From: Protaetiibacter sp.
GTDB lineage: Bacteria > Actinomycetota > Actinomycetes > Actinomycetales > Microbacteriaceae
Direction of reading: 5' to 3'
Assembly (NCBI GenBank): GCA_030150265.1
Contig: JASLGG010000053.1
Location: forward strand, 1 to 35,735
DNA length: 35,735 nucleotides
Shown: positions 1 to 7,198 of the stretch, in pieces
Layout: the number at the start of each line of letters is the position of its first letter
Position numbering within the stretch: the stretch's first letter is position 1
The notes under the pieces: model-generated
What the model was told of the DNA's origin: nothing
Database searches by the model: none
Seen by the model: only the letters and a program-made list of their open reading frames with translations
Program-made: the position numbers and the translations under genes

Positions 1-146
1 ACGCCCGCAACTACTCATCCGACGAAGCCCGAGCAACCGACTACCCCGCCTGGCTGCATCACTACAATCACCACCGACCCCACACCGGAATCAACGGCAC
101 AACACCCGCCTCCCGCGTCCACAACCTCACGGGGAACTACAGCTAG
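1..146 (+). mobile_element. IS481-family transposase, C-terminal fragment
   Basis: An open frame runs from base 3 to the TAG at 144-146 (47 residues) and is cut by the left window edge. It contains WLHHYNHHRPHTGI followed by a TPASRV-like motif, the typical end of the DDE integrase core (rve) of IS481/IS3-type transposases. It would catalyse cut-and-paste or copy-out transposition of its own element. No terminal inverted repeat is obvious between the stop and the groES terminator, so I cannot say whether this end of the element is intact or decayed. Contigs often end in insertion sequences because they are multicopy. The family call rests on the C-terminal motif only. Confidence 0.75.
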
Positions 147-175
147 TCGCCGCGGGCGACCCCCGCAGACGGCGA

Positions 176-208
176 GAGGCCCCGGGGCGCTCAGCGCCTC
201 GGGGCCTC
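176..208. terminator. Terminator between IS481 fragment and groES
   Basis: A 15-bp stem pairs 176-190 with 194-208 around a three-base TCA loop. The arms begin GAGGCCCC and end GGGGCCTC, with one G-T wobble. It lies just downstream of the groES stop and also downstream of the convergent transposase fragment, so it can serve both strands. There is no long T tract, as is common in high-GC Actinobacteria. Confidence 0.7.
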
Positions 209-243
209 AGGACGGATGCCGCGGCATCCGGAGGGGTCCGAGC

Positions 244-540
244 TCAGCGGACGACGACCGCCAGCACGTCGCGGGCGGACAGCACGAGGAACTCCTCGCC
301 GCCCAGCTTGACCTCGGTGCCGCCGTACTTGGAGTAGAGCACCTTGTCGCCGACGGCCACGTCGAGCGGAACGCGGTTGCCGTTGTCGTCGATGCGACCC
401 GGGCCCACCGCGACGACCTCGCCCTCCTGCGGCTTCTCCTTGGCGGTGTCCGGGATGACCAGACCCGACGCGGTGACCTGCTCGGCGTCGACCTGCTTGA
501 TGACGATGCGATCCTCGAGCGGCTTGATGGAGACCGACAC
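244..540 (-). CDS. groES: Co-chaperonin GroES (Hsp10)
   Basis: 98 residues, the usual length for GroES. It forms the heptameric cap of the GroEL folding chamber in the cytoplasm. The N-terminus IKPLEDRIVIKQ, the mobile-loop region with TASGLVIPDTAKEKPQ (about residues 23-38) and the GDKVLYSKYGGTEV segment are family hallmarks. No groEL is present in this window. The gene is monocistronic here, bounded by its own promoter with two CIRCE operators and by a strong terminator. An HrcA-controlled heat-shock gene is therefore expected. Confidence 0.97.
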   Translation of the reverse strand: MSVSIKPLEDRIVIKQVDAEQVTASGLVIPDTAKEKPQEGEVVAVGPGRIDDNGNRVPLDVAVGDKVLYSKYGGTEVKLGGEEFLVLSARDVLAVVVR

Positions 541-568
541 GTGTGACCTCTTTCTGAAGACTCAGGGT

Positions 569-595
569 TTGGCACACTCCCTTCGAGAGTGCCAG
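569..595. promoter_or_regulatory. CIRCE operator 1 (HrcA site) of groES
   Basis: TTGGCACAC-N9-GAGTGCCAG matches the CIRCE layout (TTAGCACTC-N9-GAGTGCTAA) in spacing and in most positions. It lies just downstream of the groES -10 box, over the predicted transcription start, where bound HrcA would block initiation. Confidence 0.8.
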
Positions 596-599
596 AACA

Positions 600-628
600 A
601 CTATAGGCCCCCGTTAGCACTCATTCAA
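600..628 (-). promoter_or_regulatory. groES promoter (-35 TTGAAT, -10 TATAGT)
   Basis: On the minus strand TTGAAT (628-623) and TATAGT (605-600) are separated by exactly 17 bases. This is the best consensus-like promoter I see in the window. It is bracketed by two CIRCE-like elements, and the second overlaps the spacer and the -35 box. Confidence 0.75.
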
Positions 629-640
629 TCCGACTGCCAG
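614..640. promoter_or_regulatory. CIRCE-like operator 2 of groES
   Basis: TTAGCACTC-N9-GACTGCCAG has a perfect left half-site and a weaker right half-site (6 of 9). It starts 45 bases from the first CIRCE element and overlaps the promoter spacer and -35 box. Two operators would allow tighter repression by HrcA. Confidence 0.65.
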
Positions 641-655
641 CCGGGCGGCCTGGGC

Positions 656-661
656 TACCGT
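656..661 (+). promoter_or_regulatory. Putative -10 box of a leaderless methyltransferase transcript
   Basis: TACCGT is followed by six bases and then the GTG start at 668. There is no Shine-Dalgarno sequence between them. This is the arrangement expected of an actinobacterial leaderless mRNA. The -35 region would fall in the groES CIRCE-2 area. Confidence 0.45.
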
Positions 662-667
662 TGACGC

Positions 668-1849
668 GTGACGCCCGAGGAGCTGCGCGCATTGCTGACG
701 CCCGAGGGCCTCCGGCTGCTCGACGAGGTCGGCCCGATCTCCGCCGACGCCGACGTCGTGCGGATCGTGTCGCGGCTGCGCGCGGCCGGCCACCCGCCCG
801 AGCTCGTGGCGGCGGTGCTCACCCAGGCGCGGCTGCGCACCCGCGCCCGTGCCCGCTTCCACGAGTTCGCCGACCGGATGCTGTTCACCCCCGACGGCCT
901 CGAGCAGGCCACGCGCCTGCGGGTCGCGGCGCAGCATGCGGGCCGGTTCGCGCGCGCCGGCATGGCCTCGGTCGCCGACCTCGGCTGCGGGATCGGCGCC
1001 GACGCGCTCGCGTTCGCGAGCCTCGGCCTGCGGGTCGTCGCCGTCGAGCGCGACGAGGTGACGGCCGCGATCGCCGCCTACAACCTCGCCCCGTTCCCCG
1101 AGTCGCGCGTGGTGCAGGGCGACGCGCTCGAGGCGGAGCCCGCGGATGCCGATGCGCTGTGGTTCGATCCGGCCAGGCGCGCGGGGGGTCGCCGCCACGC
1201 CGATCCGGCCGACTGGTCTCCCCCGCTCGACGCGGTCTTCGCGCGCGCGGCCGCGCGCCCGGCGGGGATCAAGCTCGGCCCGGGGCTCGATCACGCGCTC
1301 CTGCCCGAGGGGGTCGAGGCGCAGTGGGTGTCGGTCGACCGCGAGGTGGTGGAGCTCGTGGTCTGGAGCGGCACGCTCGCCCGGGAGGGCGTGGGCCGGG
1401 CCGCCCTGCTGCTGGGCGACGACGGGGCGGCCGAGCTCACCGCATCCGGTCCCGCACCCGACGCCGAGCCGGGAGCGGTCGGCGAGTACCTGCTCGAGCC
1501 GGACGGCGCGGTCATCCGCGCGCGTCTCATCGGAGAGCTCGCGCGCCGCGTCGAGGGACGGATGCTCGACCCGACGATCGCGTGGATCACGGCCGACCGT
1601 GCCCCCGCGACGCCGTTCGGGCAGGCCTTCCGGGTGCGCGAGGAGCTGCCCTTCGACGAGCGGCGGCTCAAGGCGGCGCTCCGCGAGCGCGGCATCGGCG
1701 CACTCGAGATCAAGAAGCGCGGGGTCGACGTCGACCCCGCCGCGCTGCGCACGCGCCTCGCCCTGCGGGGAGCGGAGTCGGCGACCCTCGTGCTGACGAG
1801 GATCGCGGGACGGCGGAGCGCCCTGCTGGTGGACCGGCTCGCCCGCTGA
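668..1849 (+). CDS. Class I SAM-dependent methyltransferase with THUMP-like C-terminus
   Basis: 393 residues, GTG start. A Rossmann-type SAM site is visible at about 103-112 (ADLGCGIGAD), followed by an acidic ribose-binding end of strand 2 (VAVERDE). An FDPARR segment near residue 165 is in the place of the motif IV catalytic loop. The N-terminal 90 residues are helical. The C-terminal part resembles the THUMP-like domain found after this methyltransferase in Actinobacteria. The substrate is not known to me, but an RNA is likely by analogy with THUMP enzymes. It is divergent from groES, is followed by a strong terminator, and appears to be transcribed alone. Confidence 0.75.
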   Translation: MTPEELRALLTPEGLRLLDEVGPISADADVVRIVSRLRAAGHPPELVAAVLTQARLRTRARARFHEFADRMLFTPDGLEQATRLRVAAQHAGRFARAGMASVADLGCGIGADALAFASLGLRVVAVERDEVTAAIAAYNLAPFPESRVVQGDALEAEPADADALWFDPARRAGGRRHADPADWSPPLDAVFARAAARPAGIKLGPGLDHALLPEGVEAQWVSVDREVVELVVWSGTLAREGVGRAALLLGDDGAAELTASGPAPDAEPGAVGEYLLEPDGAVIRARLIGELARRVEGRMLDPTIAWITADRAPATPFGQAFRVREELPFDERRLKAALRERGIGALEIKKRGVDVDPAALRTRLALRGAESATLVLTRIAGRRSALLVDRLAR

Positions 1850-1863
1850 CACCCGCGGAACGA

Positions 1864-1900
1864 CAGCGGGGGCGGGATGCCGCGCATCCCGCCCCCGCTG
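1864..1900. terminator. Bidirectional terminator, methyltransferase / DUF4190-like gene
   Basis: A perfect 16-bp stem (1864-1879 with 1885-1900, arms starting CAGCGGGGGCGGG) encloses a five-base loop. It sits between two convergent genes and can end transcription from both. Confidence 0.85.
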
Positions 1901-1910
1901 CGAACGCGGC

Positions 1911-2420
1911 TCAGTAGGTGCTGTAGGTGGCCGAGCTCGCGAAGAGCAGCGTCCACAGCAGCAGCGAGAGCAGGGCGAAGCCGAGCCCGACGAAGCCGAG
2001 GATGATGCCCGTCAGCCAGAGCCCCTTGGGCGCGAACGGCTCCTTCTTCTTGCCGAGGAAGCCGAGGACCACCGCGGCCGCCGGGATGAAGAGCTGCAGG
2101 ATGCCGCCGATGAACGGGATGAACACGATCGCCCCGCCGACGATGCCGATGATGCCGGCGACGAGCGAGATGATGCTCAGCACCGGCGACTTGGCGGGCG
2201 CCGCCGAGGGGGCGTAGGGGCCCGGCGCGGCGGCAGCGGCAGGAGCCGCGTAGGGATTCGCCGCGGGGGCCGCAGGCGCGGCCGGAGCCGCGGGCTCGGC
2301 GGGCGCCGCGGGCTCGGCGGGAGCCATGGGCTCGGCGGGCACGATGGGCTCGACCGGAGGGGCGGCGTCGGCGGCCGGCGTCGGCTCCTCGGAAGGGGCA
2401 GGATTCGTGGGATCGGTCAT
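1911..2420 (-). CDS. Pro/Ala-rich small membrane protein, DUF4190-like
   Basis: 169 residues. The start is the ATG at 2420, because GGAG lies six bases upstream; the frame stays open further upstream but the extra residues look non-coding. Residues 1-75 are a low-complexity Pro/Ala/Glu tail with repeated PAEP units, probably cytoplasmic. Residues about 78-165 hold three hydrophobic segments (SIISLVAGIIGIV, FIPAAAVVLGFLG, WLTGIILGFVGLG). The topology resembles DUF4190 proteins, which have no established function. The neighbouring gene upstream has the same design, so the pair probably arose by duplication. I cannot assign a role. Confidence 0.7.
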   Translation of the reverse strand: MTDPTNPAPSEEPTPAADAAPPVEPIVPAEPMAPAEPAAPAEPAAPAAPAAPAANPYAAPAAAAAPGPYAPSAAPAKSPVLSIISLVAGIIGIVGGAIVFIPFIGGILQLFIPAAAVVLGFLGKKKEPFAPKGLWLTGIILGFVGLGFALLSLLLWTLLFASSATYSTY

Positions 2421-2448
2421 GTGCACTCCTTCAACGATGGACGTGCCC

Positions 2449-2477
2449 ATGCTTCCAGCGGCCCTCCGGCGTGTCAA
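2449..2477 (-). promoter_or_regulatory. Promoter of the first DUF4190-like gene
   Basis: On the minus strand a perfect -35 TTGACA (2477-2472) and AAGCAT (2454-2449) are separated by 17 bases. The start of transcription would fall about 20 bases before the ATG, leaving room for the visible Shine-Dalgarno. Confidence 0.5.
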
Positions 2478-2504
2478 CGCATCCGGCCGTCGTTCCGAGG
2501 TGCG

Positions 2505-3074
2505 CTAGGAGCGGTAGGTGTTGAACGCCCACACGATCGTGCCGATGTAGAACACCAGGAACAGCAGCAGCAGGCCGCCGAGGACGTAGCCGATGATCAC
2601 GCCGGCGAGCGCCAGACCGCGCCCGCCCTCGCCGCGCTTCGCGATCTGCGAGAGGGCGATGTGCCCGAGCACGACGGCCACGATCGACGCGAGGAGCCCG
2701 AAGATCAGCGCACCCAGCGCGACCGCGAAGGACGCGATCGCCAGCGGGTTGGTGCGGGGAGCCCCGTAGACGTATGCGGGGCCGCCGACCGAGTACGGGG
2801 TCAGCGCTCCGGGCGCCGGCGCCGTCGGCATCGGCTGGTAGGCCGGCGACGCGGCGGGGGCCGACGCCAGGCCGGCCGCGGGGTCGTCGGGCGTGTACGG
2901 CGCGGGGGCCGCGCCCGGCGTGTAGGGGGCGGGCGCCACGTAGGGGTTCTGTGCGACGTAGGGGTCCGGCGCGGTGTACCCGGGCGCGGTGTACGGCGCG
3001 GGCGGCGCGATCTCGGCGACGGGCGCCGCGGCGCCCTCGGCCGGCTCGGGCGTCGGGCTCGTGCTGTCGGACAT
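2505..3074 (-). CDS. DUF4190-domain small membrane protein
   Basis: 189 residues starting at the ATG at 3074, which follows a GAGGGGG Shine-Dalgarno. The N-terminal 100 residues are rich in Pro, Ala and Tyr with spaced APYTP/NPYVA repeats, as in many actinobacterial tails that precede a membrane domain. The C-terminal domain (about 105-185) starts NPLAIASFAVAL, contains ALSQIAKRGEGGRGLALAG and has two transmembrane helices, matching DUF4190. Its function is unknown. It has its own promoter and is a tandem paralogue of the next gene at 1911-2420. Confidence 0.75.
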   Translation of the reverse strand: MSDSTSPTPEPAEGAAAPVAEIAPPAPYTAPGYTAPDPYVAQNPYVAPAPYTPGAAPAPYTPDDPAAGLASAPAASPAYQPMPTAPAPGALTPYSVGGPAYVYGAPRTNPLAIASFAVALGALIFGLLASIVAVVLGHIALSQIAKRGEGGRGLALAGVIIGYVLGGLLLLFLVFYIGTIVWAFNTYRS

Positions 3075-3097
3075 GAATCCCCCTCGGTGTCCCCGAC

Positions 3098-3126
3098 ATG
3101 CTCCCAGCAGGCGCCGAGGATGGCAA
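3098..3126 (-). promoter_or_regulatory. Promoter of the second DUF4190-like gene
   Basis: On the minus strand TTGCCA (3126-3121) and GAGCAT (3103-3098) are 17 bases apart. The -10 context GCTGGGAGCATG is nearly the same as in the paralogue's promoter (GCTGGAAGCATG), which supports both calls. Confidence 0.45.
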
Positions 3127-3146
3127 GCCACCCGTTCGGAGGGAGG

Positions 3147-4655
3147 TCAGGCCTGTATCTCGGTCACCGGCAGCGTCGAGTCGGCCCCGACCGCGAGGCT
3201 CGACGGTCGCCGTCCGGCCGCGATGAGCTGCGCGGCGAGCGAGGCGATCATCGCGCCGTTGTCGGTGCAGAGGGCGAGCGGCGGGATGCGCAGGGCGACC
3301 CCGGCATCCACGCAGCGCGCCACGGCGGCATCCCGCAGCCTCCGGTTGGCGACGACGCCCCCGCCGAGCAGCAGGCGCGGCACCCCGAGCTCGCGGCACG
3401 CGGCGAGCGCCTTGGTGAGCAGCACGTCGACGACCGCCTCGCGGAAGCTCGCCGCGATGTCGGCGACCGGCAGCTCGCCCCCCGCCTCGCGGGCCGCCTC
3501 GACGTGCCGCGCGACGGCGGTCTTGAGCCCGGAGAAGGAGAAGTCGTAGCGGTGGCGCTCGAGGTCCTTGGGGGCGGTGAGGCCGCGCGGGAAGCGGATG
3601 GCGGCGGGGTCGCCCGACGCCGCGGCGCGGTCGATCTCGGGCCCGCCCGGGTACGGCAGCCCGAGCAGCCGGGCGACCTTGTCGAAGGCCTCCCCCGCCG
3701 CGTCGTCGATGGTCTCGCCGAGCAGCTCGACATCCGACACCAGATCGCGCACCAGCAGCAGCGAGGTGTGGCCGCCCGAGACCAGCAGCGCGATCGTCGG
3801 CAGCTCGAGCCCTCCGTCGCCCACGAGCGGCTCGTGGTTCAGCACGTCGGCGCCGACATGGCCGACGAGGTGGTTGACGGCGTAGAAGGGCTTGCCCGTC
3901 GCGACGGCGAGCGCCTTGGCCGCACCGACGCCCACCATGAGCGCGCCCGCGAGCCCCGGCCCGCTCGTCACGGCGACCGCGTCGACCTCCTCGAGGGTGA
4001 CGCCCGCCTCGCGCAGCGCCTCCTCGACGGCCGGGGTGAGCGCCTCCAGGTGGGCGCGCGCCGCGATCTCGGGCACGACGCCGCCGTAGCGGGCGTGCTC
4101 GTCCATCGAGCTCGCGACGACGTTGGCGAGCAGCTCGGTGCCGCGCACGATGCCGATGCCGGTCTCGTCGCAGCTCGTCTCGATGCCGAGCACGACGGGG
4201 TCGCGGAGCACGGCGCGCATCACCACGGCATCCACGCCGTCGGGCTGGTAGTAGGCGGGCCGGATGCCGATGCGCGCGAACCCGCGGCTCGCGTAGAGCG
4301 CCTCGGCCCCCGGGTTGTCGGCGCGCACCTCGAGGAACACCTCGCGCGCCTCCCGGGCGCGCGCCTCGTCGAGCAGCGCGTCGAGCAGCGCCGCTCCGAT
4401 GCCGCCGCGACGGGCGGATGCGACGACCGCGATCGTCTGGATGTCGGCCTGGCCGCTCCCGCCCGGGGCGAGGAGGCCGGCGTAGCCGAGCACCGCATCC
4501 GTCCCGTCGACCGCGACGAGGTAGTGCCGGTGGTCGCCCGCGAGCTCCAGGGCGAGCATCTCGCGCGACCAGGCGTCGCTCGTGAAGATGGTCCGCTCGA
4601 GCTCGTCGATGGCGTCGAGGTCGGCGGCCGTGGCCGGGCGCAGGCGCGCGCTCAC
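3147..4655 (-). CDS. tsaD: RimI-TsaD fusion: protein acetyltransferase plus t6A37 threonylcarbamoyltransferase
   Basis: 502 residues in one frame. Residues 1-147 are a GNAT acetyltransferase of the RimI type, with the acetyl-CoA loop ARRGGIGAAL at 81-90; RimI acetylates the N-terminus of S18 in E. coli. Residues about 153-502 are TsaD (Gcp/YgjD), which transfers threonylcarbamoyl from the AMP adduct to A37 of ANN-decoding tRNAs. It shows GIETSCDETG (157-166), the metal ligands in HLVGH (H262, H266), VSGGHTSLL and CTDNGAMIA. No stop separates the halves, and no Shine-Dalgarno precedes the internal ATG (residue 146) or GTG (149), so a fused product is likely. The 5' end overlaps tsaB by 4 bases. 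Its partners TsaB and TsaE are encoded just upstream. Confidence 0.93.
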   Translation of the reverse strand: MSARLRPATAADLDAIDELERTIFTSDAWSREMLALELAGDHRHYLVAVDGTDAVLGYAGLLAPGGSGQADIQTIAVVASARRGGIGAALLDALLDEARAREAREVFLEVRADNPGAEALYASRGFARIGIRPAYYQPDGVDAVVMRAVLRDPVVLGIETSCDETGIGIVRGTELLANVVASSMDEHARYGGVVPEIAARAHLEALTPAVEEALREAGVTLEEVDAVAVTSGPGLAGALMVGVGAAKALAVATGKPFYAVNHLVGHVGADVLNHEPLVGDGGLELPTIALLVSGGHTSLLLVRDLVSDVELLGETIDDAAGEAFDKVARLLGLPYPGGPEIDRAAASGDPAAIRFPRGLTAPKDLERHRYDFSFSGLKTAVARHVEAAREAGGELPVADIAASFREAVVDVLLTKALAACRELGVPRLLLGGGVVANRRLRDAAVARCVDAGVALRIPPLALCTDNGAMIASLAAQLIAAGRRPSSLAVGADSTLPVTEIQA

Positions 4656-5260
4656 GCGGTCACCCGCTTGGGCGTCGAGAGCGTGACGTCGGGCGCGCGC
4701 AGGTACACGGGCTCGGCGGGGCCGAGGGGCGCGCCCGCGTCGAGGAGGGCGAGCGCGAGGCGTCCGAGCGCGCCCGCGTCGACGACCGCGGCGTCGAGGC
4801 GGCGGTGGCCCGGGTATCCGGCGGCGACGGCGTCCAGCTCCGCGGCGGGCGCGAGAGCCGGACCCGCGAGGCGCTCCGGCAGGCCCGCGGATGCCGCGTA
4901 CGCCGACCAGGCCAGCTCGCGACGCCGCGCATCCGTCACCACGAGCACCGGCCCCTCGGCGCCGAAGGCGACGGCGTCGTGCGAGACCACGGGCAGCACG
5001 GGGCGCCCGATGCCGAGGGCGAAGGCGCGTGCGGCGGCGATGCCGACCCGCAGGCCCGTGAACGGGCCGGGGCCCATGCCGACCGCGACGCCCTCGAGCG
5101 CGTCGGGGGCGACCCCCGCGTCGGCCAGCACCTCGTGCAGGAACGGGCCGATGAGCTCCGCATGCCCGCGGGTGTCGGTGCTAGCGCGCACGGCGCACAC
5201 GCCGCCGCGGTCGACGACGGCCACGCTCGTCCCCGTGGAGGTGTCGATCGCGAGCAGCAC
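4652..5260 (-). CDS. tsaB: TsaB, t6A37 tRNA-modification complex scaffold
   Basis: 202 residues, GTG start. TsaB is an ASKHA-fold pseudo-enzyme that dimerises with TsaD and recruits TsaE. The N-terminus MLLAIDTSTGTSVAVVD and the GMGPGPFTGLRVGIAAARAFA segment (about 61-81) are diagnostic. It overlaps the rimI-tsaD gene (stop of tsaB over its ATG). The start lacks a Shine-Dalgarno but has a TAGGCT hexamer six bases upstream, so it may be read from its own leaderless transcript as well as from the upstream operon. Confidence 0.95.
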   Translation of the reverse strand: MLLAIDTSTGTSVAVVDRGGVCAVRASTDTRGHAELIGPFLHEVLADAGVAPDALEGVAVGMGPGPFTGLRVGIAAARAFALGIGRPVLPVVSHDAVAFGAEGPVLVVTDARRRELAWSAYAASAGLPERLAGPALAPAAELDAVAAGYPGHRRLDAAVVDAGALGRLALALLDAGAPLGPAEPVYLRAPDVTLSTPKRVTA

Positions 5261-5266
5261 CGCACC

Positions 5267-5272
5267 AGCCTA
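5267..5272 (-). promoter_or_regulatory. Putative -10 box of a leaderless tsaB transcript
   Basis: TAGGCT on the minus strand is followed by six bases and the GTG of tsaB. It lies in the 20-base gap after tsaE. It would give an internal promoter for tsaB-rimI-tsaD. Confidence 0.35.
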
Positions 5273-5280
5273 CGGCGAGG

Positions 5281-5748
5281 CTAGATCGCCACGCCGTCCC
5301 ACCGCGGGCCGTGGGCCGTGAGCCGCACGTGCCGGGGCGCGTCGTCGGCCGCGGGGTCGCCGCCGACGGGGCGCTCGAGGTCGAGCTCGAGCCAGGAGTC
5401 GGCGACGCCGTCGAGCTTGCCGGCACCCCACTCGACCACCGTGATCGAGCCCTCGAGGTCGAGGTCGAGGTCGTCGACCTCGGCGGCCGTCGCGAGCCGG
5501 TAGGCGTCGACGTGCACGAGCGGCACCCCGGATGCCGTCGGATGGGTGCGCGCGAGCACGAAGGTCGGGCTGGTCACCGCGCCCCGGGCGCCGAGCGCGG
5601 CCCCGAGCCCTCGCGTGAGCGTGGTCTTGCCCGCCCCGAGCTCGCCGTTCAGCAGCACGAGGTCCCCGACCCGCAGCACGCGGGCGAGGCGCGCGCCGAG
5701 CGCCTCCATGGCCGAGGCCGTGGGGATCACGAGCTCGAGCGGCGTCAC
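5281..5748 (-). CDS. tsaE: TsaE, ATPase of the t6A37 tRNA-modification complex
   Basis: 155 residues. I chose the GTG at 5748, which overlaps the alr stop as GTGA; a longer open frame exists but lies inside alr. TsaE binds the TsaB-TsaD dimer and hydrolyses ATP to reset it. The P-loop GELGAGKT is at 35-42, followed by SPTFVLARTH and HVDAYRL, the usual TsaE motifs. VVEWGAGKLDG (about 109-119) corresponds to the conserved EW segment. Confidence 0.93.
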   Translation of the reverse strand: MTPLELVIPTASAMEALGARLARVLRVGDLVLLNGELGAGKTTLTRGLGAALGARGAVTSPTFVLARTHPTASGVPLVHVDAYRLATAAEVDDLDLDLEGSITVVEWGAGKLDGVADSWLELDLERPVGGDPAADDAPRHVRLTAHGPRWDGVAI

Positions 5749-6839
5749 ACGGTCACCCGGGCGACGCGGGGGCCGACGCGGGTGACGATCTCGTAGCCGA
5801 TCGTGCCCGCCGCATCCGCCCAGTCCTCGGCCGAGGGCCCGCCCTCTGCGGGATCGCCCCACACGACGACCTCGTCGCCCACGGCCACCTCGGCGTCGCC
5901 CACGTCGACCAGGAACTGGTCCATCGCGATGCGGCCGACCTGCGGATGCCGCACGCCGCCGATGCGCACCGACGCGCGTCCGGAGGCGTTCCGCGGGATG
6001 CCATCCGCGTAGCCGAGCGGCACGAGCACGAGCGTCGTCTCGCGCTCGGTGCGGTGCGCGTAGCCGTAGGAGACACCCGTGCCGGCGGGCACCCGGCGCA
6101 CCGCGGCGACGCGCGTCACGAGCTCCATGACGGGACGGATGCCGTGCGCCGCCGGGTCGACCGCCGCATCCGCCGGGAGCCCGTAGAGCCCGATGCCGAC
6201 CCGCACGAGGTCGAAGCGCGCATCCGGCATGGTGAGCCCCGCGAGCGTGGAGGCGAGATGCCGCACCTCGGGCGCGAGGCCGGCGGCCGCGGCCGCGTCG
6301 ACGAAGGCGGCGAAGCGGGTGCGCTGCTCGGCGTCGTCGGCCGGCGAGGCGCCCGAGAGGTGGCTCATGAGGCCGCGCACGCGCAGCCGGCCGGCGCGCT
6401 CGAGGCGCGCGGCCTCCTCGAGCACCCGCGCGGCGTCGGCCGGCGCGATGCCGTTGCGGCTGAGGCCGGTGTCGAGCTTGAGGTGCGCCGTGGCGCCCGC
6501 GACGGCCGCCGCCTCGAGCTGGGCGGGCGAGCTCACGGCGACGTCGACGTCCGCCTCCACCGCGGCGCGGAAGTCGGCGGGCGTGCCGTGCAGCCAGGCG
6601 AGCAGGGGGGTGCGGATGCCCGCCTCGCGCAGCAGGAGCGCCTCGTCGAGGTCGGCGACCCCGAGCCAGTCGATGCCCGCGTCGGCGAGCGCGCGGGCGA
6701 CGGGCAGGATGCCGTGGCCGTAGGCGTCCGCCTTGACCACGCCCATGACGGCGGCCGGCGCGACCGCGCGGCGCATCGCCGCGAGGTTGCCGGCGAGCGC
6801 GTCGAGCCGGATGCGGGCTTCGCGCAGCGGCGCCGTCAT
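5745..6839 (-). CDS. alr: Alanine racemase
   Basis: 364 residues, typical length. A fold III PLP enzyme that interconverts L- and D-alanine for peptidoglycan. The PLP lysine is K36 in VVKADAYGHG and the second catalytic base is Y258 in GVSYGY. The MDQFLVDVG segment near the C-terminus is also conserved. It overlaps acpS upstream (ATG within the acpS 3' end) and tsaE downstream (GTGA), so the genes are translationally coupled. Confidence 0.96.
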   Translation of the reverse strand: MTAPLREARIRLDALAGNLAAMRRAVAPAAVMGVVKADAYGHGILPVARALADAGIDWLGVADLDEALLLREAGIRTPLLAWLHGTPADFRAAVEADVDVAVSSPAQLEAAAVAGATAHLKLDTGLSRNGIAPADAARVLEEAARLERAGRLRVRGLMSHLSGASPADDAEQRTRFAAFVDAAAAAGLAPEVRHLASTLAGLTMPDARFDLVRVGIGLYGLPADAAVDPAAHGIRPVMELVTRVAAVRRVPAGTGVSYGYAHRTERETTLVLVPLGYADGIPRNASGRASVRIGGVRHPQVGRIAMDQFLVDVGDAEVAVGDEVVVWGDPAEGGPSAEDWADAAGTIGYEIVTRVGPRVARVTV

Positions 6840-7198
6840 CCGCGGCCCTCGGCGACGACGGTCGCGACGGCGACCCCGGCGTCGTGGCTCATCGACACGT
6901 GGAGCGCGCCGATGCCGCGACGCTCGAGGAGGCCGGCGAGCGGGCCGGCGATCCGGAAGGCGGGGTTGCCGCTCGGGTCGGAGGCGATCTCCATGTCGAC
7001 CCAGCGCAGTCCCCCGTCTCCGCCGAGGGCCTTCACGAGGGCCTCCTTGGCGGCGAAGCGCCCCGCGAGCGAGCGCAGCGGCAGCGCGCGTTCGCTCTCG
7101 GCGAACAGTCGCTCGCGGAGCCGCGGGGTGCGGGCGACGGCGCGCTCGAACCGAGCCAGGTCGACCACGTCGACGCCCAGTCCGACGATCACCGTCAC
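6836..7198 (-). CDS. acpS: Holo-[acyl-carrier-protein] synthase
   Basis: 120 residues, GTG start overlapping the glmS stop. AcpS transfers 4'-phosphopantetheine from CoA to apo-ACP for fatty acid synthesis. The metal ligands D10 (GLGVDVVD) and E52 (RFAAKEALVKAL) are visible, as is the C-terminal SMSHDAGVAVA strand. It lies in the overlapping chain glmS-acpS-alr-tsaE. The start is not preceded by a clear Shine-Dalgarno, so it probably depends on coupling to glmS. Confidence 0.95.
   Translation of the reverse strand: MTVIVGLGVDVVDLARFERAVARTPRLRERLFAESERALPLRSLAGRFAAKEALVKALGGDGGLRWVDMEIASDPSGNPAFRIAGPLAGLLERRGIGALHVSMSHDAGVAVATVVAEGRG

Noticed and set aside
2421..5321. Very long plus-strand open frame (966 codons) opposite the t6A genes
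   Set aside because: It is antisense to tsaD, tsaB and the DUF4190-like gene, is rich in Arg, Gly and Ala with no recognisable domain, and has no Shine-Dalgarno. High-GC DNA with few stop codons gives such shadows. The same holds for similar long frames at 5946-7208, 10269-12098 and 12353-14095.
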